Source of the DNA: JAMHWF01 sp964371405
Lineage (GTDB): Bacteria > Pseudomonadota > Gammaproteobacteria > Burkholderiales > Burkholderiaceae_C
Assembly: GCA_964371405.1 (NCBI GenBank)
Contig: CAYJLV010000004.1
Coordinates: forward strand, 1 to 64,000
Direction: 5' to 3'
Length of the DNA: 64,000 bases
Shown here: positions 17,496-25,992 of the stretch, one piece after another
Position numbering within the stretch: position 1 is the stretch's first letter
Layout: every line of letters starts with the position of its first letter
Translations under genes and position numbers: made by a program
The notes under the pieces: model-generated
Databases searched by the model: none
The model's input: the letters and a program-made list of their open reading frames with translations, nothing else
Told to the model about the DNA's origin: nothing

Positions 17496-17900
17496 TCAGT
17501 CGCGGTCGCGGCCGCGACCGCGGTGCTTTTCCTTCTTGCCGCGGCCGTGGCCGCGGTCTTCGTCGTAGCGCGACTGCACCCAGCTCTCCTGCACGAAGTA
17601 GACCGGCTGGCCGCAGGCGTTGTACGCGCCGCAGTGCTTGGCCCACTTGCGCTGGTGGCCGGGCGGCACGTAGAGGTAGACCGGCTGCTGTACGACGTGC
17701 ACCGCCGGGCGCGCGATGATCATCGGTTGAGCGTAGACGACCGGCGGCGGCGGATAGTTGCCGATGTCGATGCGGCCGTAGACGCCGGGCTGATGGATGC
17801 CGACCGATACGCCGATGTTGGTTTCGGCGACGGCCGGCGCGGCGGCGAGGGCAGCGAGCGCGAAGGCGGCGCCGGCGTGCAGGAGTCTGGATGTCTTCAT
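17496..17900 (-). CDS. small exported protein of unknown function
   Basis: A protein of 134 residues with a clear Sec signal peptide (residues 1-25, ending AVAE). The mature part contains PPPPVVYAQP, then VYLYVPPGHQRKWAKHC with two Cys in the HCGAYNACGQP stretch, and a very basic and acidic tail (GRGKKEKHRGRGRDRD). I do not recognise a domain with a known role. Proteins of this look occur in many Burkholderiales. It shares an upstream element with the next gene (17945-17986 and 19214-19255), so the two exported proteins may be co-regulated. Confidence 0.75.
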   Translation of the reverse strand: MKTSRLLHAGAAFALAALAAAPAVAETNIGVSVGIHQPGVYGRIDIGNYPPPPVVYAQPMIIARPAVHVVQQPVYLYVPPGHQRKWAKHCGAYNACGQPVYFVQESWVQSRYDEDRGHGRGKKEKHRGRGRDRD

Positions 17901-17944
17901 GGGTCGGTCACTGGAGGGACAGCAACAGTGCTGCGGTTCCGCCA

Positions 17945-17986
17945 GTGTGTCGTCGCGCGTGTGTCGCGGGGTAAGCAGACGTATCG
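17945..17986 (-). promoter_or_regulatory. shared bipartite upstream element, copy 1
   Basis: Read on the plus strand: GTGTGTCG (17945-17952), 18 bases, then GTAAGCAGACGTATCG (17971-17986). The second part contains GTA at 10-bp spacing (17971 and 17981), like direct-repeat boxes of OmpR-type regulators. It lies 45-86 bp upstream of the small exported protein. The same parts at the same 18-base spacing occur upstream of the DUF4382 gene. The bound factor is unknown. Confidence 0.5.
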
Positions 17987-18011
17987 GGCGGCGCGGTGGG
18001 TCGCGACGAAC

Positions 18012-19187
18012 TCAGGGGAACGTGAAGTTGGTCGCGATCGATCCGCCCGCACCGAAGGTCAGCGGCCCCGCGCTCTTCGTCGCGCCAGCCGATTCCGCGA
18101 CCAGCGTGTACTTGCCCGCGGCGGCCGTGTCGGGCGCGAAGACGAGCGTGGCTGGCGCCGCGACGTACGGCGCGACCTGCGGCGCGGCGACCGGCAGCGT
18201 CAGGGCGTAGGCGCCGGTCGAGCCGTCGACCGGGCCGCCGGCGACTTCGACGCTGCGGCCCACGCTCGTCAGCGCCTGTCGCGCGACGAGGCCGGCCTCG
18301 ATCGGTAAGGTCGTCGTCGCGACCACGCCCGACGCCGCGGCCGACGGCGACGAGGCGGCGGGCAGCGGCGCCGCTGCGCTGTTGACCGTCGTGACGGTGT
18401 CGGCCGCGACGATCACGCCGGTGACGATGTCGGTCGCGTGTCCCGGCGCCGTGACGACCAGGTCGTAGGTGCCCGGCGCGACCCACGGCAGCAGCGCCTT
18501 GCCCGTCGAGTCGGGGACGGTCGCCCTCACGATGGCGCCGTCTTGCTGCAGCGAGACGGTCGTGTTGCCGTTGGCCACCGCCGTCGCCACATGGCCCTGC
18601 ACGCCCGAAACCCAGCGTGGCGTCACGCTGACGACCGGCTTGAGGTGATAGTTGCCCGAGTTGCCCGCGCGCACGATGGACTTGCAGACTTGGAAGTCGA
18701 GCAGGACGTCCGCCAGCCGGTCCGCCGCGACGTCGATATTGACGTTCAGCTTCAGCCCGGTCTGCTGGCCGCTCGGCGTCGTCAGCGGCGTCTCGGCGCT
18801 TCCGGTCGGCACGATGGAGTTGGCCAGCGGCGTACCGCCGCCGTTGGCGGCGAGCACGAGCCGCATCTGCGTGTACTTGCCCGCAGGCAGCGGCGTCTGG
18901 CCCAGTTCCTCGAGCACGCCGTTGGTCAGCGACAGCAGGTCGACGCGCCGGGCCGGGCTCAGCACGACCTCGGACCAGCCCGCGTCGCCGGCGCCGGCGC
19001 CGGCGCTCTGGTGCACGCGCACCTTCTCGATCGTCACCCAGACCTGGTCGTAGCCGCAGGGCGCGTCGGTCAGCGCCAGTCGCAGCGTTCCGGTTCCGCT
19101 GCCGCCGCTCCCGCCGCCGCATGCGGCGAGGCCGATCACGATGGCGCCCGCGAGCGCCGCGCCTTGCATCAGTCTGGCTCTCATCAT
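18012..19187 (-). CDS. DUF4382-type lipoprotein
   Basis: A protein of 391 residues with a lipoprotein signal peptide (lipobox LAAC, residues 20-23) followed by a Gly/Ser linker. The N-terminal domain beginning TLRLALTDAPCGYDQVWVTI matches DUF4382. It continues through DLLSLTNGVLEELG and a carboxypeptidase-regulatory-like beta domain (VAPGTYDLVVTAPGHATDIV). It is probably anchored to the outer membrane; its role is unknown. The start at 19187 has AGGAG six bases upstream. It is transcribed toward the small exported protein, 111 bp away. Confidence 0.85.
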   Translation of the reverse strand: MMRARLMQGAALAGAIVIGLAACGGGSGGSGTGTLRLALTDAPCGYDQVWVTIEKVRVHQSAGAGAGDAGWSEVVLSPARRVDLLSLTNGVLEELGQTPLPAGKYTQMRLVLAANGGGTPLANSIVPTGSAETPLTTPSGQQTGLKLNVNIDVAADRLADVLLDFQVCKSIVRAGNSGNYHLKPVVSVTPRWVSGVQGHVATAVANGNTTVSLQQDGAIVRATVPDSTGKALLPWVAPGTYDLVVTAPGHATDIVTGVIVAADTVTTVNSAAAPLPAASSPSAAASGVVATTTLPIEAGLVARQALTSVGRSVEVAGGPVDGSTGAYALTLPVAAPQVAPYVAAPATLVFAPDTAAAGKYTLVAESAGATKSAGPLTFGAGGSIATNFTFP

Positions 19188-19213
19188 CTGCTTCTCCTAG
19201 TGGAACGCCGCGA

Positions 19214-19255
19214 GTGTGTCGCCGTCCGGTTGCTGCCGCGTAAGCATGGGTATCG
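19214..19255 (-). promoter_or_regulatory. shared bipartite upstream element, copy 2
   Basis: Plus-strand parts are GTGTGTCG (19214-19221), 18 bases, then GTAAGCATGGGTATCG (19240-19255), 27-68 bp upstream of the DUF4382 start. The 16-base part matches copy 1 at 13 positions, and the spacing is identical. Confidence 0.5.
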
Positions 19256-19585
19256 GCGCGCGGACGGGCTGTCGGCGACTGCGCCGCATTCGTGTCGGGC
19301 CTGCCTGATGCCCGGCGAGGCGTTCGCCGGCCCTCAGGCGTTCACTGCGGCAAGGCGGCGCAGCGCCTCTCCCGTCGCGCAATTGCGGGGAAGAATGTCT
19401 CCAGCGCCAGCTCCGACAGCGTGATGTCGACCGGCACGTCGCGCTGGGGCGAGGCTTTCCTCGCCGCGCAGCCGCTGGTCGTCGCGACATTCGCCGAGCT
19501 GCAGTTCATCGGCTTGCGCCGCTCCGGTCGCCTGTCGGGTCTCGGAGCCTGAGGCCGCGCGGCCTCGCACGCCGTCGACGCCGCC
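19256..19585. other. 330-bp gap with no recognisable gene
   Basis: Between the DUF4382 control region and the BMP gene promoter I see only short open frames with no start signal and no family resemblance. Base composition is like the neighbours. It may be a decayed gene; nothing positive supports that. Confidence 0.4.
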
Positions 19586-19591
19586 TACAAT
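19586..19591 (+). promoter_or_regulatory. TACAAT -10-like hexamer before the second BMP gene
   Basis: TACAAT (in CTACAATCGC) lies 67 bp before the start codon. Transcription would begin near 19598, at the base of the hairpin 19597-19626. The -35 region is not convincing. Confidence 0.45.
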
Positions 19592-19596
19592 CGCAG

Positions 19597-19626
19597 CGAC
19601 ACCCGGCCAGCCACCGCCGGGTGTCG
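19597..19626 (+). terminator. 11-bp perfect hairpin followed by TTGTTT, in the leader of the BMP gene
   Basis: The arms 19597-19607 (CGACACCCGGC) and 19616-19626 pair perfectly around an 8-base loop, and TTGTTT follows. The shape is that of an intrinsic terminator. It lies between the likely -10 and the ATG at 19658, so it could act as an attenuator, a 5' mRNA stabiliser, or a terminator for read-through from upstream. Confidence 0.6.
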
Positions 19627-19657
19627 TTGTTTCATCGTGGCCATGTCGAGGACAACC

Positions 19658-20755
19658 ATGTACAAAAACCTCATCCGCGCGGCGGCTGCCGTGGCGTTCG
19701 CGGCGTCGGCCGCGTCCGTCTCCGCACAAGTCGCGAACCCGCCGGCGCAGCCGTCGCTGAAGGTGGGATTCGTCTATGTCAGCCCGGTCGGTGACGCCGG
19801 CTGGTCGTTCCAGCACGACCAGGGCCGACTCGCGATGGAGCGCGCGCTCGGCGCGCGCGTGGCGACGACGACTGTCGCTGCGGTGCCCGAAGGCGCCGAT
19901 GCCGAACGCGTGATGCGCGACCTCGCGGCGCAGGGCCACGGCCTGATCGTCGCCACCAGCTTCGGCTACCTCGAGCCCGCGCTGCGCGTCGCGGCCGAGT
20001 TTGCCCAGGTGAAGTTCGAGCACGCGGGCGGCTGGAAAACGGCGGCGAACCTCAACACCTACAACGCGCGCTACTACGAGGGGCGCTACCTCGCGGGGCT
20101 GGTCGCCGGCGCGGCCAGCCGCAGCGGCATCGCGGGCTACGTGGCGGGGTTCCCGGTGCCCGAAGTGATCCAGGGCATCAACGCCTTTGCGCTCGGCATG
20201 CAGGCGCTGAACCCCAAGGCGCAGGTGCGCGTGCTGTGGCTCGACACCTGGTTCGACCCGGCGCGCGAGCGCGACGCCGCGCTCGCGCTCGTCGCGCAGG
20301 GCGCCGACGTGCTCACCAACCACAGCGGCTCGCCGGCCGTGCCGATCGCCGCCGAGGAAAAGGGCGTGCGCGTCGTCGGCTACCAGAGCGACATGCGGCG
20401 CTATGCGCCGCGCGCGCAGCTCACCGCGATCGTGCACCAGTGGGGTGGCCACTACACGCGCGTCGCGCAATCGGTGCTCGACGGGCGCTGGCAGGCGCGG
20501 CCGGTGTGGGGCGGGCTTGCCGACGGCTACATCGCGCTGGCGCCGCTGGCCGCCGACGTGCCGGCCGAGACGGCCGCGCTGGTGCAGCGGCGCCAGAGCG
20601 AGATCGTCGCCGGGCGTTTCCATCCGTTCTCGGGTCGAATCGTCGACCAGGCGGGCACGCTGCGCCAGTCCACCGGCTCGTTTTCCGACGAATCGATCGC
20701 CACTATGGACTGGTTCGTGCAAGGCGTCAGCGGCAGCCTGCCGGCGCGGCGCTGA
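19658..20755 (+). CDS. BMP-family ABC transporter substrate-binding protein (paralogue)
   Basis: A periplasmic binding protein of 365 residues. A Sec signal peptide ends near SVSAQ at residue 24 with no lipobox Cys. The fold starts LKVGFVYVSPVGDAGWSFQH, closely matching the lipoprotein at 14779, and shares ADAERVMRDLAAQG and PVPEVIQGINAF with it. I use the ATG in ACCATGTACAAA; an upstream in-frame start at 19637 lacks support. It stands alone and has its own hairpin leader. Nucleoside or purine binding is inferred from family. Confidence 0.88.
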   Translation: MYKNLIRAAAAVAFAASAASVSAQVANPPAQPSLKVGFVYVSPVGDAGWSFQHDQGRLAMERALGARVATTTVAAVPEGADAERVMRDLAAQGHGLIVATSFGYLEPALRVAAEFAQVKFEHAGGWKTAANLNTYNARYYEGRYLAGLVAGAASRSGIAGYVAGFPVPEVIQGINAFALGMQALNPKAQVRVLWLDTWFDPARERDAALALVAQGADVLTNHSGSPAVPIAAEEKGVRVVGYQSDMRRYAPRAQLTAIVHQWGGHYTRVAQSVLDGRWQARPVWGGLADGYIALAPLAADVPAETAALVQRRQSEIVAGRFHPFSGRIVDQAGTLRQSTGSFSDESIATMDWFVQGVSGSLPARR

Positions 20756-20758
20756 GAT

Positions 20759-21631
20759 TCAGGGAGTCGCGTTGGCGTCCGCCTCACGGTGCCCAAGCGT
20801 TGCTGCGAGTGCCGACGCAGCAGCGCCGAAGGCATAGCAGTCCATTGCGAGCGCGCCGTAGGTGACGCCATCGTGCAGCCGCAGCGGCGCCGCGTCGCGC
20901 CCCTGCGTGCCCGCGGCCACGTACCACGGCAGCCAGTGCTCGTCGCTCGGGTGCATCGTTGCAGCGTGCGGCGCGCGGCGGCGGTAGTCGAACAGCGCGT
21001 CCCAGTCGCGCGCTGCGGCGCGCTCGTGCACCCAGCCTCGAAACGCCGCGGCGGGTTCGATCTCGGGCGCGTCGACGTCGGGTCGGCCTGCAGCGCCGTA
21101 GAGCAGCCCGAGGTTGTGCGTCACGCTGCCGGTACCCATCACGAGCACGCCTTCGTCGGCCAGCGGCGCGAGCGCCGCGCCGAGCGCGAACTGGTCCGCC
21201 GGCGCGTGTGACGGCACGAAGGCCAGCGGCACGACGGGCAGGTCGGCAGCGGGCCAGGCGTAGCGCAGCACGGTCCAGATGCCGTGGTCGAGGCCGCCGG
21301 CTTCGGCGAGTTGCGCATCGGTGCCGGCCTGGCCCAGCAGCGCGTGGACGCGGGCGGCGACGTCGGGCGCCCCTGGCGCGTCGTAGCGCAGGCGGTACAG
21401 CGCGTCGGGAAAGCCGCCGAAATCGTGCACCGTGTCGTGACGCGCCGCGCCGAGGACGACGGGCCGGCGCGCCGTCGTGTGCGCCGACACGGCGACGATG
21501 GCGCGCGGCCGGCCGAATGCGGCTTCGATCGCAGGGCCGAGGCGCTGCAGGAAGGCGCCCGTCGCACCCGGCTCGAGCGCGATCATCGGCGAGCCGTGCG
21601 AGATGAAGAGGGAAGGCAATCGCGGGTTCAT
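20759..21631 (-). CDS. LigB/DODA-type class III extradiol dioxygenase family protein (YgiD-like)
   Basis: A cytoplasmic protein of 290 residues. It begins LPSLFISHGSPMIALEPG, with the metal-ligand His in SHGSP. It has VSAHTTARRPVV, GGLDHGIWTVLRYAWP with a second His, and MGTGSVTHNLG. These are the usual metal-site segments of the 4,5-DOPA dioxygenase/YgiD family (zinc or iron). The substrate is unknown. It is convergent with the BMP gene, 3 bp away, and divergent from the YbbP-like gene. Confidence 0.88.
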   Translation of the reverse strand: MNPRLPSLFISHGSPMIALEPGATGAFLQRLGPAIEAAFGRPRAIVAVSAHTTARRPVVLGAARHDTVHDFGGFPDALYRLRYDAPGAPDVAARVHALLGQAGTDAQLAEAGGLDHGIWTVLRYAWPAADLPVVPLAFVPSHAPADQFALGAALAPLADEGVLVMGTGSVTHNLGLLYGAAGRPDVDAPEIEPAAAFRGWVHERAAARDWDALFDYRRRAPHAATMHPSDEHWLPWYVAAGTQGRDAAPLRLHDGVTYGALAMDCYAFGAAASALAATLGHREADANATP

Positions 21632-21728
21632 GCGATCGATTGGAGCGCCTGCCGCGCCGCCGATCGTTGCGCCCGATTGACCGCAGCGTTCGACCGGGTG
21701 ATGCGCCTTCGTGTAACGTGCGGCGGCC

Positions 21729-24284
21729 ATGGACGCTGCTGCCCCCCGACCGCCCCGTCTCACCCGTCTCGCCTGGCGCCAGTTGCTGCGCGATCTGCGC
21801 GCCGGCGAATTGCGCCTGCTGCTCGTCGCCGTGACGCTGGCCGTGGCGGCGTTGGCCGCGGTCGGCTTCTTCGCCGACCGGCTCAACGGCGGCTTGGCGC
21901 GCGACGCGCGCGCGCTGCTCGGCGGCGACGCCATCGTCGCCAGCGACCGGCCGGCGCCGGCTGAGTTCGCCGAACTGGCGCGCAGTCTGCGGCTCGAGGT
22001 TGCGACGACGACGGCGTTCCCGAGCATGGCGCGCGCGCACGAGTCGCGCGGCGGCGCGACGCGGCTCGTTGCCGTCAAGGCGGTGAGCGACGCCTATCCG
22101 CTGCGCGGCCGGATCCGTGTTGCGGCCGCGCCTGGCGCCGCCGACGCACCCGCCGCGCAAGCGCCGGCGCGCGGCACGGTGTGGGTCGACGCCGCCGTGC
22201 TCGACGCGCTCTCGCTGCGCGTCGGCGACAGCCTGCTGCTCGGCGACGCCGCGTTGCGCATCGCGCACGTCATCGTCGTCGAGCCCGACCGCGGCGCGGG
22301 CTTTCTCGCCTTCGCCCCGCGCGTGCTGCTGCACGAGGCCGACCTCGAGGCGACGGCGCTGATCCAGCCGGCCAGCCGCGTCACCTACCGGCTCGCCGTC
22401 GCCGCGCCCGACGGCCGCGAAGCCGCGGTGCGCGACTTCGTGCAGCGTGTCGAGACGCGCATCAAGCAGGACACGCTGCGCGGCGTGCGCGTCGAGTCGC
22501 TCGACTCGGGCCGCCCCGAGATGCGCCAGACGCTGGATCGCGGCGAGAAGTTTCTCAACCTCGTCGCGCTGCTGGCGGCGATGCTGTCGGCGGTGGCGGT
22601 GGGCATCGCGGCGCGCGACTTCGCCGAGCGACACCTCGACGACTGCGCGATGCTGCGCGTGCTCGGCCAGCCGCAGCGCGCGATCGCCGCGACCTACCTG
22701 CTCGAGTTCGGCTTTGTCGGTCTGGTCGCCAGCGCCGCCGGCGTGCTGCTCGGCTGGGCCGTGCATTACGCTTTCGTCTGGCTGCTCGCCGGTCTGGTGC
22801 AGACGGCGCTGCCGCCGCCCGGCGCGTGGCCGGCGCTGTTCGGCTTCGGCGTCGGCTTCACGCTGCTGCTGGGCTTCGGGCTGCCGCCCGTGCTGCAGCT
22901 CGCGCGCGTGCCGGCGCTGCGCGTGATCCGGCGCGACGTCGGGGCGCTGCAGCCGGCGTCGCTCGCCGTGCTCGGCGCCGGTGCGCTGGCCTTCGTCGCG
23001 CTGCTGCTGGCGGCGTCGTCCGACCTGAAGCTCGGCCTGATCGCCGTCGGCGGCTTTGCCGGCGCGCTGGCGCTGTTCGCGCTGCTCGCGTGGCTCGCGG
23101 TGCAGGCGTTGCGCCGCATCGTGCCGCGCACGCGCGCGCCGCGCTGGGTCGTGCTGGCGACGCGCCAGATCGCGTCGCGCCCGGCGTTCGCCGTGCTGCA
23201 GGTGTGCGCGCTCAGCGTCGGCCTGCTCGCGCTGGTGCTGCTGGTGCTGTTGCGCACCGACCTGATCGAGAGCTGGCGCGCGGCGACGCCGCCCGACGCG
23301 CCGAACCGCTTCGTCATCAACGTGCAGCCCGACCAGGGCGAGGCCTTCCTCGCGCGGCTGCAGGGCGCGGGTGTGCACCGCTACGACTGGTACCCGATGA
23401 TCCGCGGCCGCCTCGTCGCCGTGAACGGCAAGCCGGTGTCGCCCGACGACTATGCCGACGACCGCGCGCGCCGCCTCGTCGATCGCGAGTTCAACCTGAG
23501 CCACGCGGCGCAGATGCCGCCGCACAACACGCTCGTCGCCGGCCGCTGGACGCCCGACGAGGCCGATGCCGTCAGCGTGGAAGAGGGCATCGTGCAGACG
23601 CTGGGCCTGGCGCTCGGCGATCGGCTGTCGTTCGACATCGCCGGGAGCGTCAGCGAGTCGCGCATCACCAGCGTGCGCAAGGTCGACTGGGGCTCGATGC
23701 GCGCCAACTTTTTCGTGATGTACCCGCGCGCGGCGATGCCCGACGTGCCGGCGACTTACATGGCGGCCTTCCGCGCGCCCGCCGCCGCGGCGGCGAACGG
23801 ATTCGACAACGCGCTGTCGCGCGACTTCCCGAACATCACGAACGTCGATGTGTCGGCGTCGGTCGCTCAGGTGCAGCAGGTGCTCGACCAGGTGGTGCGC
23901 GCCGTCGAGTTCCTGTTCGGCTTCACGCTGGCGGCCGGGCTCGTCGTGCTGTTCGCCGCCGTTTCGGCCACGCGCGAGTCGCGCGCGCGCGAGTTCGCGC
24001 TGATGCGCGCGATGGGCGCGAGCGGCGCCCTGCTCGCGCGCGTGCAGCGCACCGAGCTGCTGGGCGTCGGCGCGCTCGCCGGGCTGCTGGCGTCGATCGC
24101 CGCCATGGCGGTCGGCTGGGCGCTGGCGCGCTATGCGTTCGACTTCACCTGGCGCGCGTCGCCGTGGGTGCCCCTGGCCGGCAGCGCCGTCGGCGCGCTG
24201 CTCGCGCTGGCCGCGGGCTGGTGGGGCTTGCGCGAAGTCCTGCGCCGCCCGGTCGTCGACACGCTGCGCCGCGCTGCGGAATGA
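21729..24284 (+). CDS. YbbP-like ABC transporter permease (FtsX family)
   Basis: An inner-membrane protein of 851 residues, slightly longer than E. coli YbbP (804). It has an N-terminal membrane anchor (residues 28-48), a large periplasmic domain, and two FtsX permease domains: about residues 275-470 around LVALLAAMLSAVAVGIAARDF, and the last 130 residues around ATRESRAREFALMRAMGAS. YbbP works with the ATPase YbbA, often next to the thioesterase/lysophospholipase TesA. Neither is adjacent here. The substrate is unknown, and lipid or envelope export is inferred. Confidence 0.85.
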   Translation: MDAAAPRPPRLTRLAWRQLLRDLRAGELRLLLVAVTLAVAALAAVGFFADRLNGGLARDARALLGGDAIVASDRPAPAEFAELARSLRLEVATTTAFPSMARAHESRGGATRLVAVKAVSDAYPLRGRIRVAAAPGAADAPAAQAPARGTVWVDAAVLDALSLRVGDSLLLGDAALRIAHVIVVEPDRGAGFLAFAPRVLLHEADLEATALIQPASRVTYRLAVAAPDGREAAVRDFVQRVETRIKQDTLRGVRVESLDSGRPEMRQTLDRGEKFLNLVALLAAMLSAVAVGIAARDFAERHLDDCAMLRVLGQPQRAIAATYLLEFGFVGLVASAAGVLLGWAVHYAFVWLLAGLVQTALPPPGAWPALFGFGVGFTLLLGFGLPPVLQLARVPALRVIRRDVGALQPASLAVLGAGALAFVALLLAASSDLKLGLIAVGGFAGALALFALLAWLAVQALRRIVPRTRAPRWVVLATRQIASRPAFAVLQVCALSVGLLALVLLVLLRTDLIESWRAATPPDAPNRFVINVQPDQGEAFLARLQGAGVHRYDWYPMIRGRLVAVNGKPVSPDDYADDRARRLVDREFNLSHAAQMPPHNTLVAGRWTPDEADAVSVEEGIVQTLGLALGDRLSFDIAGSVSESRITSVRKVDWGSMRANFFVMYPRAAMPDVPATYMAAFRAPAAAAANGFDNALSRDFPNITNVDVSASVAQVQQVLDQVVRAVEFLFGFTLAAGLVVLFAAVSATRESRAREFALMRAMGASGALLARVQRTELLGVGALAGLLASIAAMAVGWALARYAFDFTWRASPWVPLAGSAVGALLALAAGWWGLREVLRRPVVDTLRRAAE

Positions 24285-24285
24285 A

Positions 24286-24393
24286 GCTCCCTCTCCCGCT
24301 TGCGGGGAAGCGCTTTGCGCTTCGGCGCAGGCTCATGTCGCGCAGCGACGTGATGCCGTAGCCACAGGATCGGGGCGAGGGCCGGGGTGAGGG
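24286..24393. repeat. intergenic CTCTCCCGC...GGGGTGAGGG repeat
   Basis: Begins CTCCCTCTCCCGCTTGCGGGG and ends GAGGGCCGGGGTGAGGG, the two halves of a repeat scattered in many proteobacterial genomes. A middle insert with its own small hairpin (GCGCTTCGGCGC) separates them. It fills the gap between the convergent YbbP-like and MCP genes. Related pieces occur at 43473-43514 (inside fliI) and near 55387 (CCCTCACCCCGGCCC). Confidence 0.6.
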
Positions 24394-24398
24394 CTGCG

Positions 24399-25970
24399 TC
24401 AGCCCGCCGCCACCTTGAACGTCCCGACCGCCTGCGCGAGCAGGCCGGCTTGCTGCTTCAGGCTCTCGGCCGCGGCGGCCGATTCCTCGACCAGCGCGGC
24501 GTTCTGCTGCGTCATCTGGTCGAGCTGGGTCACGGCGGTGTTGACCTGGCCGATGCCGTCCGACTGCTCGGCGGAGGCGGCCGTGATCTCGCCGATGATG
24601 TCGCTGACGCGTTTCACCGAGGCGACGATCTCCGTCATCGTCGAGCCCGCATCGGCGACCAGCCTCGAGCCCGAATCGACCTTGTCGACACTGGCGCTGA
24701 TCAGCGCCTTGATCTCCTTGGCGGCTTCGGCGCTGCGCTGCGCCAGGCTGCGCACTTCGGCGGCGACGACGGCGAAGCCGCGGCCCTGCTCGCCGGCGCG
24801 TGCCGCCTCGACGGCGGCATTGAGCGCGAGGATGTTGGTCTGGAACGCGATGCCGTCGATCGTGCCGATGATGTCGGCGATCTTCTTGGAGCTGGCGTTG
24901 ATCTCGTCCATCGTCGTGACGACCTGCGACACGACGCTGCCGCCGCGCTCGGCCACTTCGGCGGCCGACGAGGCGAGCTGGTTGGCCTGGCGCGCCGCGT
25001 CGGCGCTCTGGCGCACCGTGCCGGTGAGCTGCTCCATCGAGGCGGCGGTCTGCTGCAGGTTGCTCGCCGTCTGTTCGGTGCGGCCGCTCAGGTCGGCATT
25101 GCCGCTGGCGACTTCGGTGCTCGCCACCTGGATGCTTTCCGACGCGTCCCGCACCTGGCCGACGATGCGACGCAGCGATTGCTGCATCGCTTCGAGCGAA
25201 TGCATCAGCCGCGCCGGCTCGTCGCGTCCGCGCGTGTCGACGCTCGAGCTCAGGTCGCCGGTGGCGATGCGCTCGGCGAGCGCGCGCGCGTCGTCCATCG
25301 GCCGGCAGATCGACAGCATGTTGGCCAGCGTCGTAGGCACGACGATCGCGATGGCGAACAGCACGACGGCGCCGAACATCAGGTAGGCCAGGCGCGTGGC
25401 TTCGGCGCGCGCCGCCCCCGCGGCCTCGGACTCGGTGTTGAACTCGGTCTGCAGCGTTTCGACCTGCTGCTCGACAGTGCGACGTGCTTCCTTGGCCTTC
25501 TCGAGCATGCGATTGGCGACGGTGGCGGTGTCGTAGCCGCCCGCCTCGATCTGCTTGACGATGTGCGATGCCCTCTCGGCGTAGGTCGTGATGTCCTTGT
25601 CGATGGCATCGGCAGCCGCCGCCCGCGTCGTCGATCTGGCGTGGCCTGCCAGCTCCCTGGCGCTCTCGCGCACCGCGGCGATCGCGTCCTCCCACTTCGG
25701 CTTGTACTCGGCGATCTGCTGCGGCTTCTCGTAGTTGATGATCAGATCCTTCTCGTAGCGCTGCACGTTGCCGAGCGACGTGCGCAGCTCCGACAGCGCG
25801 ACGCTGTCGGCATGTGTCGTGGCGACGAAGTCGTCGCCGAGCGCGGCGACGCGGCCCAGGCCGAGGGCGCCGGCGCCGCCGATGCCGGCCAGCAATGCCA
25901 GCACGATGACGATCGCGCCGATCATGCGGGTGCGGATCGTGTATCCGCGCATCAGATGGATCAGTTTCAT
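24399..25970 (-). CDS. methyl-accepting chemotaxis protein (MCP 1)
   Basis: A transmembrane chemoreceptor of 523 residues. TM1 is at about residues 15-37, a four-helix-bundle periplasmic sensor at 38-195, TM2 at 196-218, then HAMP and a signalling domain. The hairpin tip, with EIKALISASVDKVDSGSRLV nearby and FQTNILALNAAVEAARAGEQ, is canonical. It ends FKVAAG with no CheR-tethering pentapeptide. It starts at 25970, 23 bp after MCP 2, in the same orientation. A 445-bp stretch of its signalling domain is identical to MCP 3. Confidence 0.93.
   Translation of the reverse strand: MKLIHLMRGYTIRTRMIGAIVIVLALLAGIGGAGALGLGRVAALGDDFVATTHADSVALSELRTSLGNVQRYEKDLIINYEKPQQIAEYKPKWEDAIAAVRESARELAGHARSTTRAAAADAIDKDITTYAERASHIVKQIEAGGYDTATVANRMLEKAKEARRTVEQQVETLQTEFNTESEAAGAARAEATRLAYLMFGAVVLFAIAIVVPTTLANMLSICRPMDDARALAERIATGDLSSSVDTRGRDEPARLMHSLEAMQQSLRRIVGQVRDASESIQVASTEVASGNADLSGRTEQTASNLQQTAASMEQLTGTVRQSADAARQANQLASSAAEVAERGGSVVSQVVTTMDEINASSKKIADIIGTIDGIAFQTNILALNAAVEAARAGEQGRGFAVVAAEVRSLAQRSAEAAKEIKALISASVDKVDSGSRLVADAGSTMTEIVASVKRVSDIIGEITAASAEQSDGIGQVNTAVTQLDQMTQQNAALVEESAAAAESLKQQAGLLAQAVGTFKVAAG
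24577..25021. repeat. 445-bp segment identical to 28638-29082 (copy in MCP 1)
   Basis: Read base by base, this segment matches 28638-29082 without a mismatch, third codon positions included, while both flanks diverge at once. A 214-bp core of it (24761-24974) is also identical to 26358-26571 in MCP 2. The abrupt edges indicate recent gene conversion or duplication. Confidence 0.85.
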
Positions 25971-25992
25971 GGAAATACCTGCTTCTCGAGCT

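Noticed and set aside
19292..19552. Possible small plus-strand gene before the second BMP gene
   Set aside because: No ribosome site and no recognisable domain; overlapping frames on the other strand are equally open.
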